In this document: one piece after another, positions 1 to 13,200 of the stretch
Layout of the letters: each line of letters starts with the position of its first letter
Numbering within the stretch: position 1 is the first letter of the stretch
Source of the DNA: Anoplopoma fimbria
Taxonomy: Eukaryota > Chordata > Actinopteri > Perciformes > Anoplopomatidae
Length of the DNA stretch: 64,000 bases
Direction: 5' to 3'
NCBI RefSeq assembly: GCF_027596085.1
Contig: NC_072467.1
Location: 9,415,476 to 9,479,475 of the forward strand
Notes under the pieces: generated by a model
What the model saw: the letters and a program-made list of their open reading frames with translations, nothing else
What the model was told of the DNA's origin: nothing
Database searches by the model: none
Program-made: the position numbers and the translations under genes

Positions 1-853
1 ATGCTCCATCCACGCTTTGATGTAGGTCAGAGGCATCGTCGTATTACTTCCGCCACTGTGTTGCATCTCGCTGTCATTTCACGTGTTCATTTATACTGAG
101 CTCATATTTATAGCTATTAGAAGTGAGTAGACCTTTTCTTAATATACGATTGTGCAGTTCTTAATCTTCTTTATGTGCCTTGGCCCCCACAGTTTGTTTA
201 TGTATAACAGGTGCAGCATTTAAAGCACACCCAGAGGATACATCGGAGTGAACTAACACTACATTAACACCCTCCACATCAACGGGTGGTGTATTTCCTT
301 TACAGCTTAGTACATAGAACACTTCCTGCCTGATACATCCCCAAGGGCCTTTTTTTTATGTTAAAGTCGCTGTGTCTTTGCACTTTGTGCTATACTCAGG
401 TGATTCAGGCAGCTCTTGTGCAAGATAGATGGTGGTCCGTGTCCATAAACCTGTCAGGCAGCGGCCGGGCTGTGCAGAGGTGAGAGGCTACCTACCGCCG
501 CCTCTGACTGCTGCTGCAGAGTCAGCTGCCGTGTGTCTGCTGGAGAGCCTCCAGCCTCCCAAGTTTTTAATGCAAGACAGAAAGCCTCACCCCGATTATT
601 CTGCGGAGAGATGTTAAACATAATGTCATTCATCACCATTTGAGTTTTTCTGGCCCAAGTCACTGCGGGCTTCGTATGAAACAGACGAGTCCTCACATCC
701 TGGCTCTCTGACGTCTTCTGTCTCTGACATGTTTTCCATTGTGGGCTATCGCTCATACGGCGTTTGTTATCTGTGTTTTAACACCAAGTGTTTTGGTTCG
801 GGCTTGCAATTAGCAGCCGTCTCCTGTCCCCTTAGGCTCCACTGGGGGAGGAC

Positions 854-876
854 GGGAGGGAGGGAGGGAGGGAGGG
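854..876 (+). repeat. (GGGA)n tract, potential G-quadruplex
   Basis: Six GGG runs separated by single A, within a generally G-rich stretch starting at about 844. It meets the simple four-run G-quadruplex pattern on the + strand. Confidence 0.85.
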
Positions 877-1432
877 TGCGACAGTGATCTATATATAATT
901 TTGCAAGGGGAAAACAGGCCCCGGACACACAGACTGATCTAACTTGCTAATGCTGCGCTCATGTGGTAATAAAAATGTGACTTGTTGATGGTAAAGAAGC
1001 TGCCATCATGGAAAATACTGAATGTGTGAAAGACGATAAATCAAACTGCGAGCTTGCATTTACCCAACACCCTGCAGCTCCTAGCCAGGATTTATTTAAA
1101 CTGAGAGTCTGACAGTAATTTATGGATCATTCAGATAATGGTTTTCAAAGAACTCAAAGGACACCAGTACTTAAGAATTTAAGGCCCCCGTGTTCCAAAA
1201 TACAGATCGATAGTTGATGTTTTCTTTAGTGTGCATTTATAAGTAAAAGTAAACTCTTCTTTTGAGTGTTCATGATAAATAGCTGCTTGAGAATTAAATA
1301 TGGATATGTTGTCAGAGTGCAACATTGATTCCTCTCTGTGAGAAGACAGATTGTGCTACTTTTTTGGCTCCTGGCTTTGAAACCAATGCATTGACTTAAC
1401 TCGGCGAGTGATTAAAAGTTAGGATCCAAAAT

Positions 1433-1449
1433 TGTGTGTGTGTGTGTGT

Positions 1450-1488
<39 letters not shown>

Positions 1489-1493
1489 TGTGT
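1433..1493. repeat. (TG)n microsatellite
   Basis: About 30 dinucleotide units with GG interruptions at 1450-1451 and 1484-1486. Confidence 0.97.
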
Positions 1494-3244
1494 AAAATGG
1501 CCAAGAGCTACAGAGCTTCAGAAAAGACACCTGAGGATTTACAATGGATTTGGCTGGTAGTGTGATATGGCGGCGGAATACGTAATGATGTGTTGCTTTC
1601 TCTCTATGTATTCCTCTCATGGTGAAGGGAGTGTTTGAGAAATATAAAACTGTAAAGGTCACTTTGTGTTCTCCGTCACACGCTCCTTATCACTGACTTT
1701 GCTGGTTACACATTAATTTGGACAAACTACACGCATTCCATACATAGTAACTAAGGCCATCAGGGAGGTCACAGTCAAAGGGAAATAAGGTTTACACGCG
1801 TTACAAGAAATATCCTCCAAGCTGTAAAAAATGAAATAAAAAAAAATCTCATGCTTGACAGTTTCTTGAACCTTCAGTCAGTCCCAATCCCTCCCTGGAT
1901 AAAAAAAAACTACTGCCTAAATGAGAAGCCAATCTCCCAGGGAGCTTTTCCTCTCTCCCCTTTGGACACACTCATTATTAACCCACACACACAGCTTTGA
2001 CACCTGCACTGGAAAATGGGAATCATACGTCATGTAGTTCATATCTCTGCTGCTATAATCTACAGTTAGGGCTGAGTGAAGGAATGGGAGAGCCCAGATA
2101 AATGTCAGAGGAGAAATACTGGTGCAATATTGTGTGACTGGGCTCGAGCCTGCCCACTAGAAACCCGCGGCACTACAGCAAAACCTGGTGAAGGCGTCGG
2201 TAGGGTTATTAGCTTGATTGCAGGTGGCAAAAATGTCACAGCCCTTTTTTTTTAAAGTTTCTGAATAAAAAAATATTCTGACAAGGAGAACACACTAGTA
2301 GTGAAGTTAAAGACGGAGGCCACTTTTTCCATTTAACAGCTGAAAACACTTGAGCTGTTTTCAAGGTATATATTTCAGACTACCCACACACACACACCGG
2401 CTCCATGGATTATCGTTCCCTGTCAGGAGCTTGACGGTTGTGATTAACTGCGCCCACCTCGTTATTCTGCCCCGGTATGATGTCTTAAGGTTTCGACTGT
2501 GTGAGGATGTGTGAACGTTACGAAGGTCGCGCCAAAAGGACGAAGCCTCCCTGGGCACGGGCGATGATTTATAACGCTCAGAGAGTCGGCGAGAAGGCGA
2601 CTTGCCGCTTTGCCCCCATGCCACGAGAGCTTTATTTCGAGAAGTCGTGATCGGGGGCTAAGCTGAGGGCTTCCCGATGATGCGGTGCGATGTGAGCTTC
2701 GAGCCGATGACTGCAAAGAAACCACACAGCGCTGTGGGCAGTGACTCATGTTGCTTTAATGATCGTACCAATCTAGTTATGGAAAAAACCTGTAGGGAAT
2801 CTTTATTAATTTATTTTTGGTTCATTATTTCTTCTTCATTTTTGTTTCATTTTGCATCTATCAAAGCAGTTTCCTTTAAAGATGCACACACAAAGAAAAG
2901 TAGGCCGGATAATCGTCTAATGACAATAAAGTGGATTATCTTCGTCAGGCTCTGTGTGGTCCTGCCCGTAGACCTACCTGGCCCGACGTGGACCATGCCG
3001 CCGTCTGTGCTCATGGCCGCCTCCTCCTTGGCACTGTGTGTCAGTGTACTGATCTGGAACCCTTCTCTCATGGCCTGTACTGTAGGATGGGCTGTCTGCG
3101 GTTGTGTTGAGGGCCCAAGGGCGGCAACCCAGCAGTTTGAGCATCTCCGCTTTTTTTTTTTTCCCCAAGTCAGGCTCTCTCTGTCTGCTCCCTGTAATTA
3201 CAGAGGGGGACTCACGACATGGTTTGGTAGACGTAGCTGCTCCG

Positions 3245-3306
3245 TTCTCTCTCTCTCTCTCTCTCTCTCTCCCCTCTTTTGCTCTCTTCTCTCTCTCCCT
3301 CTCTCC
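3245..3306. repeat. (CT)n pyrimidine tract
   Basis: A run of CT units with a few C and T interruptions. It accounts for the Ser-Leu or Arg-Glu runs in open frames on both strands here. Confidence 0.95.
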
Positions 3307-6300
3307 CAAAGCCTTTCAGTCCTCCAGCTCCCATCATCCAACGGCTGCCTCCAGATGGTCCCGTTTGGTAGGCAGTTAAGGGTTTTCCTCCCTTCTGCAG
3401 TTTGAAGGGGAAGGTTTGAAATGGATTCAAACGGAGGATGTTGTGTTTGCTTGCAGTTGCCAGGATGGAGACTTCAAAGTGCCCAATGACACAGACAGTA
3501 TGTTACAGAGCCAGTGAAGGGGCCTCATGACAAAAGCACATGTTGCCATAGTACCGTATGGGCTATAATGAATATATTTTATAATAACTGGTTCAAATGG
3601 CAATGAGCAGTTTGTAAAGGGTCACTCATAGTAGACATGAAAGAATTGCCTTTATATCATCTTTCACCTTATTGGTTTTAAGACCAGCATGGTTCACTCT
3701 CACTTCCCTTATAGCGTTTTTAGGCCACAACAAGTAGGGGTTTTCAGTGAAAAAGCTCCAAGTACCCACTGTACACTACCTTCCCTGCACCAAAACGGTC
3801 AAAAGTGCTACTCGAAAGGAATGCTAATGTCGCTCTGTATCTGCTGGATGTGAAAATGAGTTACTGTTTGCTTACAAGTTAGCCTTAGCAACCAATAAGG
3901 TGATACTGTAACTACTGTGTGGCTAATTGAATCAGGCACTGCATGTTCATTTAATATCAAATATCCAAAAATGACTGATGACCAGTGTGATGGTAGTGGC
4001 TATTCTCTGGATTTGGTTGTCTAAAGGGGGACACTTTGATGCTCCTGCATTTCCTCCCTCAAATCACCAGGGAGTACGATCTGTTGGCAGGAGAGGAAGG
4101 AGATGTGTGGGAGGCTTCCCGCCAAATCTTTTTGGCACACACACCTTCTCTAATAGATTTTCTCACATGAGGGGAAGAACGTGTTTGTGATTTCTGACCA
4201 ACGTTTACAGATTATACACAATAGCCATGTGCCAAATTGAGACTGTTCACATATCAGGCACATTAGTTGTGTCAACAAACCAGTAGAGGTATAAAAATTC
4301 TGTTCTTTTTACCCCAGTTCATTTTTCCCTCAAGATGATTTAACATCACAGTAACGATAACTAATCTCCTGCCATAAAGTCATATCACAGTAATGGATTA
4401 TTTTTTTCCCCAGAATATGCCGCTACTGTGACAATCTTTTCTTGAGCTACAGCAGCCCGGAAGGATCAGCTCAGTTTCTAACCACAGATACAGTAGATCG
4501 GATCTCCAGTTTTTTACTAAACTCTCATTTTCCAACATATAGCGGATGAGGGAGGAAATTGTTATGTTCACCCTCACCACCATTGCAAGATAAGCTGTCC
4601 TGGCAGAATTAATTTCTTTCTAAAAATACCATTAATGAGGGGTTCTGATATATTTGTGAGTTGCTTCCATTACCCACAAAACCCTACAGAATTACTTGAA
4701 GCATCCAAGTCTTCGGTAGAGCGAGTTCATATTTAGGTCAATGGGAAACAGCTGACTAGATACGATGCTCCCTTTTCTCCCTCACTGTCATCAGACCCAG
4801 AATAAAGCTTCATTATGCTTTGTCTTGGTTATTGAATTTTACCTCCTAAAGTACATAAACATGCCGGCCCTTTGTGCTGCGTTTCCTGTGGTGAGGGGGG
4901 GGAAAAAAGGAAAAATCCCAAATACCTGCATATTTGGAAAATGTGCAATAGCGATTAAATATGAGAAAGTGTTTTATAGGTGCACTTCCTAACATGTAAA
5001 AAGGTATGGTAACGCACACATCGCTGCAGAACACAGAAATCCTGTTGCCTGACTGTGGGCTTCCTTTTTTCCTACCTTTCCATTCTAGGTCGCCACAGGT
5101 TTCTGACTGTCAAAACAGTTAAATTAGCTCTCAGACTGCTGTGTGGCCCAGAGTGGGACCGCAGCTTCTACTGTGCGAGCTGTGTTTTGGCGGGTGTGAC
5201 TCGTCAGGCTTTGGCCAACTTTCTCCTACCAGCACCTCTCCCACTGTCAAGGCTTGAAAAGTTGTTTTTCCCCACAAGAAACTGACAAAATATGTTGGTG
5301 TGCAATGCTTGCAATATTTTGTATTACTTTCTTTAGTTCAGCTAGGCCAATGTCTTGGTAAATATATAACTGCTGTACAGAAATGCTTAAGATATATTTA
5401 AATAAATAATTAAAAAGGCGAGGGAGGGATCGTATAGTAATGGAAAACAACACCTAAGAACACTGAAGCAACACTTAAGTACAAAAAAAATGTATAATCT
5501 TTATTATCCTGACATGATGAAACAAGGCCAATGTCAAAACAGTGGCACTTTAACACTAACAAAGTTAATAGCCTCTCCTTTTTTCCTCTAGTGCCATCAT
5601 CAGGTATAAATGTAACTTTTGCCAATAGTTTGGTTAATGGGCAAATACCTGCAGAGCTCATGATATTCCCACTGTCTGCTCACTGTAAAGTTCCCCCATT
5701 TGGTCACAATTAAAATGATAAATAAAATAGGTTTGTTTATGTTATGTGTTTAAGTTAAAAAAAAAAAAATCTTGCGGGCTACAATAATGAGCCAACTAAA
5801 AGCTATCAGGCAAACTAACAGGAAAACTCTTAACACATCTGCCAAACCTTTTTTTCCAGGTTTCAATTCCAAGTTCAATAGACCTTATCTATAAATCGTG
5901 AGAAGAGTGAATTTGTGTTGGTCCATTTCATCATCACCTTATATTATTTTATGAAATTTCAAAGAGGAATATGTTTGATAAATCAAAACTTTGTTTAGTT
6001 TATGTATGATTGCAAACGTACGCAGATGTTAAATACTATATGAAATAAATGCATTTAGGCGGAGTTAACAGGCCCTACTTGTTTTCCTCATCAGTTAAAC
6101 AAACAGAATGCACACCAGCCTTACATACTAGATTCAACGTTATAAGTAGGCTACAGTTATCAGCAATCATGTGGTTCAAACGTTTTGCAAAACCTGCAAA
6201 ATTAATTTGGTGACCCAAATAAAATCTCCTGGGACCCACCAATGGTTTCCTACCCAGTCTTTGGGAATGCCTGATATGGTTAATATACACCATGCTGCAA

Positions 6301-7032
6301 CTTAAAGACCTGCATTCAAATCTGATTAGGGTGTGAACAGTAGCAGGTTAAAGTGCTGAACATGGTAGCAGTACTAAGCCGCAGATCAAGTTTTTCACTT
6401 CTTCACAGTAATCCTGAGTGAGACCTTACATAGGTAAACACACCACCGGACACCTATAACTTCCAGGTCCACATGATGTCTAGACTCTTGAGAAACTTGA
6501 TACATACCGGAGTCTTAAATACCTGTGATGCTCTGATGTGGAGCTGAAGGTAAACTACCCTTGATTACCGGAGCACACTGCTATCTGCAGTTGATGAAAC
6601 TGAATACGTGCTGAATCACTTCGGTGATTGCCCGCTTCGGCTGATTTGTCATTTGTGATACTCTACTGCATAGGTCACTGTGGGATTGAGAAATGCTCAC
6701 CGTGGCCATGGTTTCATAAAAGCCCTAGCCGTGCTCCAGCCTAGCCAAGGCAAGCTGCTTCAAAGTTGCATTAATCAGGCTCTAATGCTTCATAATCACC
6801 CAACTGGTATGCGGTTGGATGAGAAATGTAGCCATATGTAGATGTCGGGTTAGCTGCCTGGAGGTGGGTTGAAGCATTAGAGATTGTCTTCGCTGGACTG
6901 CACAGGACGTTGTCCTTAGTCCTATTTGGTATTCTCAGTGCTGCTTGCCTGGCTATTTAATTAAGCCAGCAGATTATCTCTTCTAATACATCATGTGGTT
7001 ATAGCAGTACACACACATACATTAACCTGCAC

Positions 7033-7072
7033 ACAGACAGACAGACAGACAGACAGACCGACAGACAGACAC
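7033..7072. repeat. (CAGA)n microsatellite
   Basis: Nine to ten tetranucleotide units with one CCGA interruption. Confidence 0.95.
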
Positions 7073-7175
7073 GATAATAATCGCCTTAAATGAGAATAAT
7101 GTTTAATACCAGGCCGAAACATCCAATAAGAAAATCCCTCACACGGCAGACGTTCAACACAGCTACTCAATAAGT

Positions 7176-7217
7176 CACATTTGATCCATCATAAATCAAA
7201 ATGATGGATCAAATGTG
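7176..7217. repeat. Perfect inverted repeat (16-bp arms, 10-bp loop)
   Basis: CACATTTGATCCATCA at 7176-7191 is followed after ten bases by its exact reverse complement TGATGGATCAAATGTG at 7202-7217. No matching larger element is evident around it. Confidence 0.9.
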
Positions 7218-10200
7218 CCCTTTGACCAACCGAATGAGATTAGTGGGATTTATAATCAAATAACACGATGCATCGGGTGTTTTCCTAAAAACAGTGTTTT
7301 GATCGTGTGCGGTGATGGGTAAATGCTTTGCTGTGGGTTATGCTCCCATCATTAGACGTGGGTCTCAAATGATTTGACTCTGCCAGGCTAAATTCTTAAT
7401 GGGTCTAGACAAGGGTTTGGATTTCGAGGGCTAATGCTGGCTGATGGCTCTTAAGCCGTGGCCACTCTCAGGCTCTTGGCCCTCTTCATATTAATGGGAT
7501 TAACAGGACTGTGGATGAGAGGGGGCACGACGTGTAAGCAGAGAACCCCAAGCCATTAGAAACAAAAACTTCCCTGTCCCCCATATCCAACAGGGATGCT
7601 ATAGTCCCCCCTTTTCAGTAAGGAAGAGAAGAAGACTAACACTCTTCACCGGGCCTCTCCATCTCGGTGGCCTTATTCCTCTGACAAGGAGCACTGGCTC
7701 GTTTCGATAAGGTTATGACACAAGTTGGCCTGTTCATGGGCAATGCCTTTGTCCATTGTGAGAAGAAGGGTCTGTGTGGTCCCTCTGTTCTCCCTGGACC
7801 CAATGAACGAGGCCATTTGTCCCCCAATAGAGGGGAATTAAGCCCTGGTTGTGTTGCTCTGTTGTTTATGAAGGACAAAGAAGCGGGACCTTAGTGTTCT
7901 TCTGTTTGGACAGAGCAGAGACCCAAACCTGTCAGAACCAATCGGGGTGAACTCATTACGGTCATACGTGCTCTGGTTGGGGTTCTCAAGAGGTGAGACA
8001 GCGGACGGAGGGCAAAGGATACACAGTTGGCTAACAGAAGCTTCTTTATGTTATGAATATGCCAGCTCTACTTGTTTGCTTTGGGTGGCATGGATGGAAA
8101 GATGATGCACTTGGAGAAATGCAGCCCGACAAGTTTTAGAGCCGGTTGCCAAGCTGGAAAGCAGCCATCAGCTTTTGGTTGCCAGGGCTGCCAGAATGGT
8201 TGCCATAATTAATTTAGGATTGGAGTAATTCTATCGCTTTTTAATTATAAGCCATATTTTAGTCATGAAAAAGTGAAATCAAGAATGGTTTAATATATTT
8301 TACATAGACCAAAAACAACTTGTTGGTGCTGTCGCTGTGAAGGACTGTGGAAAAACCTGACTTGTTGCATTCCTGTTCATCGCGGTCGTGCACTGCTTCC
8401 TCCAAGTATTTGAGTGCATTTAACTGCTGACAGTACTGGCTTAAGGGTTAAATCAGGGCATCAGCGGCACTCACTCACCTCTTTGGAAAATTCCCCACCA
8501 AGGACTTCTGAGACTGTCCTCCCAAGAAGAACCACAGCATCAGCAAGTTCCGCTTAACCTTAACCATGTGTTTATTATTATAACCTTGACAACGAAGCTC
8601 CCCTAACCTTAATGAAGTAGTCATTTTAACCCAAACCATGATATTTCCCTTAATGTAACCAAGTTGTTTTTGTGCAAAATCCTTCAAACTATATTGTTTT
8701 CAAATCATAAATTGCATTGATTTTTGAACAGGGATTTTTTTTTTTATGCTGTCCTGCTGTTAGGGGCATAACATCAGAAAACAACACAACTATGTGTCTT
8801 TCTAAAGGGGGAGTTACACACAACGTATTTTGTCTCTTCATTTGGAGGACTTATTGGGACTTTTTTTTTTAACAAAGTAGCAGTGGCAACAAAACCAAAT
8901 GGCTAAGCGTGTACTAAATATTGGGGCTACTGGGGCGACATGGCAAATGCTACTGTTGATCCCAGTCGAACAAACTTCTAAATCAGACTTGTAGGGCTGT
9001 ATAGTGTGCCATCACTGAATACAAGATATTGTGCTAGATTTTCTATTAATTTGACTATATCATCTGTTAGGACTTTTCCCCTTTCTTCTAAGGTTCAGGT
9101 GCATTCCTTTTAAGGACACACGTGTTGGAATGTCTCTGACTTGTGTTATTATTGTGGTTAAAGGGGTTTCCAAGTATGATTACAGTATCTGGTGTTCCGT
9201 AAGTGTGGTAAGTGAGTCAAATGCAGCACAGAAGGGCCTGTGGTCTGGACCGTTTAGCCACTGCGGCTAACCTGTTGCTCCCCTCAGGCTTGTAACACTG
9301 GGACACAAGAAGACATGTGCCCCTTGTGGCCTTTACTCTGGTGCCGTGTGCTCTCACAAGTCACTGAGTTGATAACTGTATAGAGATGGAACAATAATGT
9401 AGACTTCAGATGAGAGAAAGGATACAGGGAGGTATTTTTCAGGTGTATCGTGGTACAGTTGTCTTTATTTGTGGCCTTGTGATCAAGCTGACAGAGAAAA
9501 CTGGAAGACTGAAACCTTGTGGACTCCAACGGTCCCATCTGTAGGATCCGCCTCCTCCCTCTCCCCCCCATCACTTCCTACCTCCGACCAGACCACAGCA
9601 ACGGAGGAAGCACATCTTTTTCACAAGCTGCCTCTAATTGATACTGTTGAGCTCTGGGAACCCAGTGTGTGGTTTTAATACTCTGCGAAATGCGTGCAAA
9701 GCACAACAGCCTGCAGTATGCCACCCTCTGGGACACCACAGGTTATTTACAACCAAACGACCAGTCTGGCTCAGGTCCTCATATAGTTTCATTTAAGTAA
9801 GTAAAAAAAAAAAAAATACCTACCGCACTTGGATGTGACCCTTGCCAAGCCTTTCATCAAATAGCTACACTGAGAGAGGGCAAGAGTTGAATTCCATCCA
9901 GAGCTGTAATCTCAGCCTTAGGGGGCTTTTCACTAAATGGCTGTGTGGGTTATGAAGGAATTAATCAAGTTATATATGAAGGTTAAGTTCCTACTGTTGG
10001 TGCTGACTTTATGCTACTGTCTGTGTTGGTACTTCTGTGTTTCCTCACCAACCACACCTGTATTTCTAATAAGTGATGCTAGGTAAGGGCCATATATATT
10101 TCTTTGTGCTTTGATAGATACATGTGGCATTACCAAATCCAATCAAATTGGGTGTAAATTGACTAGTTCTAACGTAGCTTGTCATGGCTTGGTGGGACAG

Positions 10201-13200
10201 ACGTGTCTGACATCTCTCCAGATGGAGAACAGCTTGTGTTGTATTGTGTTTCACGGAAGGAGCCAACTCTCCCGTTCGCTCCCTTTCTCCCTCGCTCACT
10301 CTCCCTCTCTCTCTCCGTCACCACGAATAAAATCACGCTGGCGACAGATTGATGGAATCATGATGGTTTACAGGTTTGATTTCACTGGTTTATTTTGGCT
10401 GAGCGCTGACACTCAGTATCTCCGGCCGCGGTGTTTCCCCATCATCTTTGACCTTTCGCATGTGCGACTCTCCCCACAGGCTGTTTTGCCAAGTGAGGTC
10501 TTCCTCTACGGCTGGAGATTGATACACACAATGGGAGTTTATTTTTGAATCCGAGGAGGAAGTTTGGATTGGGATAAAGTGTGCACAACTGTTTTGCCTT
10601 TACAAACCGCTGAGGTTTGAGGATCTGGAGAGAGGCGCTGTCAGCTGCTCTGACAGAATAATGAGACTCCTTAAAGGCGCTCTCCAGAAAATAAATTTAT
10701 AATCTGAGGGAGATTGAGGTTTGGCGAAAAAAGAATAATAGAGAAAAGAGCAGAGCTGGCAAGAAAGAATGACTGATGGAGCATTATGGAATTAGATGGA
10801 AGGTCTGATCCTCGATTGTTTAAGTGTGACTGTGAAGGCCTCGGGCCTGATCTGTTTCATTCCGCTGAGAGCACGTGTTGTCCTGACTGTGAACTCCGGC
10901 TGCTTTGGGGTCTTACAACATTTACCTGATGAGATGTTAAGAGGGCTCAAAACCACACCGGATCCCCCAAGAGGCTCCTCCAAACGTGTCCGGCCTGCAG
11001 CAGACACATTTCTCACTATCACATGGTAGAAACATCAGCGGTCGCTTTAATTAGGAAGCAGTCAAAGGGAAATCCATCAACGGCTGTGCTGGCTCGCAGG
11101 CTTTGTTTTCCTTTGTTTGAGTGACTGCCGGGGGTCCCAGATGAAGACCCTAACCTTAGGATGCACGAAGCTCACGACTGCTCAAACAAACTGTCACTCA
11201 AACTTTCTTTTTCTGTCAAAACAATGTTGACCTTAGCAAGTATTTTAGCCTCATGCTCAGGCTTAATGTTTTATTTTCTAAAAACAAGCACTATTATCTT
11301 GGAAAAAAGACAAAGTGAAGAGAATGACACTTCTACCAAGAAACTTCCTGAGGCGAGTCGATGTCTGTGTGGGAAGAGGTGAAGTGATGTTACCCTGCTG
11401 GCAGATTTCCATTAATTGTGTAAGGAAAAATACATTATCAGCACTAAACACAAGATTAAATGGCTCTCCCTGCCTCCGCTTCTACCCAGTCTGAAACATT
11501 TGCTAAGGCAGTGCGGCCCGTCACTCCACTTGATTGATGGAGCTGATGACTCTCCCTCATGACAGCTGACGCAGAGCAGGGAGGCCTCAGGGTACCTGCC
11601 ATGTGTGGTACTTTTCCCTGGAGACCCGGCCCTTTTGTTGGGAGACGATGGACCTCGATCGCTGCTGTGATTATCTCGCCTCCTAAACCTCACGTCCCGC
11701 AGCTCATATTCTCATTCTCCTCCGTAGCTAGCAACTAACACCGGCAGCTCATTCAGAGGTTATTGATTTCTAGCGACGGCACAATCCACCATAGTTTCCC
11801 CGTGAGCACGCAGATGGCTGGACCTTATTAGGTGAATAAGAATTTCATTATTTTCTTCCTGCAGCCGTTGCACAGCCCATTCATTCATTCATTCAATGAA
11901 ATATGAATCAATACAGGAAAAAGAATGACTCTTGTGTCTATTGCCTGCAGTTTCACAGCAGTATACATTTTTAAGTGTAAAATATATTCTCTCTGTGTTA
12001 AATTTAGTATTGAGGTGTAGTAAATTGAAGAAGTAAAAAGCCTGCATGTGGCCAACAAGTACAGTTCAGATTTATGTAGGAGATTATGGTGTATCTCACA
12101 CTCTCCCGTTGGAGACCTTTGGCTGTAAATCATGTGGATGAATGATGGATATGAGTTGTCACAATGAACAGATGAGTTGGCAGGACCCACGCTGGCATGT
12201 GTGCCTGCTCAATGGGCCTTTCATTTGTGGTAACAACTTGACATCAGCATATGAGGGGTCTTTGGAAATCAGAAAATCTGAACAAAGGACATGTTTCCAA
12301 GATGTACCTGTTTTAAAGATGATCTGAGCTGCAGACAAATTGACTTTTTAAGAGGAAAGATGGAAACAAGAGTTCATGGAACTTTTCATGCAAAGTACAG
12401 ACAATACAAAGGGAAAGTGTGTAGCTGCATTTAGGAGAAAGCTCTTTGGCAGAAGTCAGTGAAATTATCATTTTATCCATTGTGCCAGTATTGTTGGACA
12501 CTTTGACTTATTTTAACACAATTTGCAGTTGCATCCATGGCTTCTTTATTTACAATTAACAAACAACATTATCCCTCAGTTCTCAGTTTGGCTTTGGTTA
12601 CACGTTTGTATTTTTCCAGTGTAATTGGCTTTTGTTTTCATGGGTAGTTTGTGTTTAACACTAAATTGAGAACTTGGCTTTCACCCTGTGCAATTACCAT
12701 TTCCCATCTGAGAGCCGTGCTTCAGCTATGCTTGGTCTCCAAAACCTGCTCAACACAGGGCGAGGTCTCCTGTTAGTAGTTATTCCAAAATCAGTTTTTG
12801 AATTGGACTTAAACATATTGGATGTTTACCTTTCAAAATGAGGTGTGGTAAAGTGCTTCCTCAATTCTTCAGAGTTATGTCTTGAGAGTCATACTGCATC
12901 ATACCAAGGCCTAATAGTTTTACAATACACCGTCTGACTGAGTATATTGTTGGAAAGGACACAATTGAAACTTTGCCATAATCACATAATCATCATTAAG
13001 AATGATCTCATGGCATTTAGACCAGCAAAGACTTGTATTTTCTTAAAGAAACCAGCTCACTTCAAGTCCAGTATCTGATCGAAGGAGATAATTTCTTCAT
13101 GAACTATAGCTTATTACATCCTGGAAGCCATCAGTGGTCTTTCTTTTCAAAGTGTTCTATTTCCCGTGTTTAACTTAACCAATAGGTCTCCATTCAAATG

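Noticed and set aside
7034..7072. Possible CRISPR-like or other ordered repeat array
   Set aside because: It is a simple CAGA microsatellite with no spacers, in a vertebrate genome.
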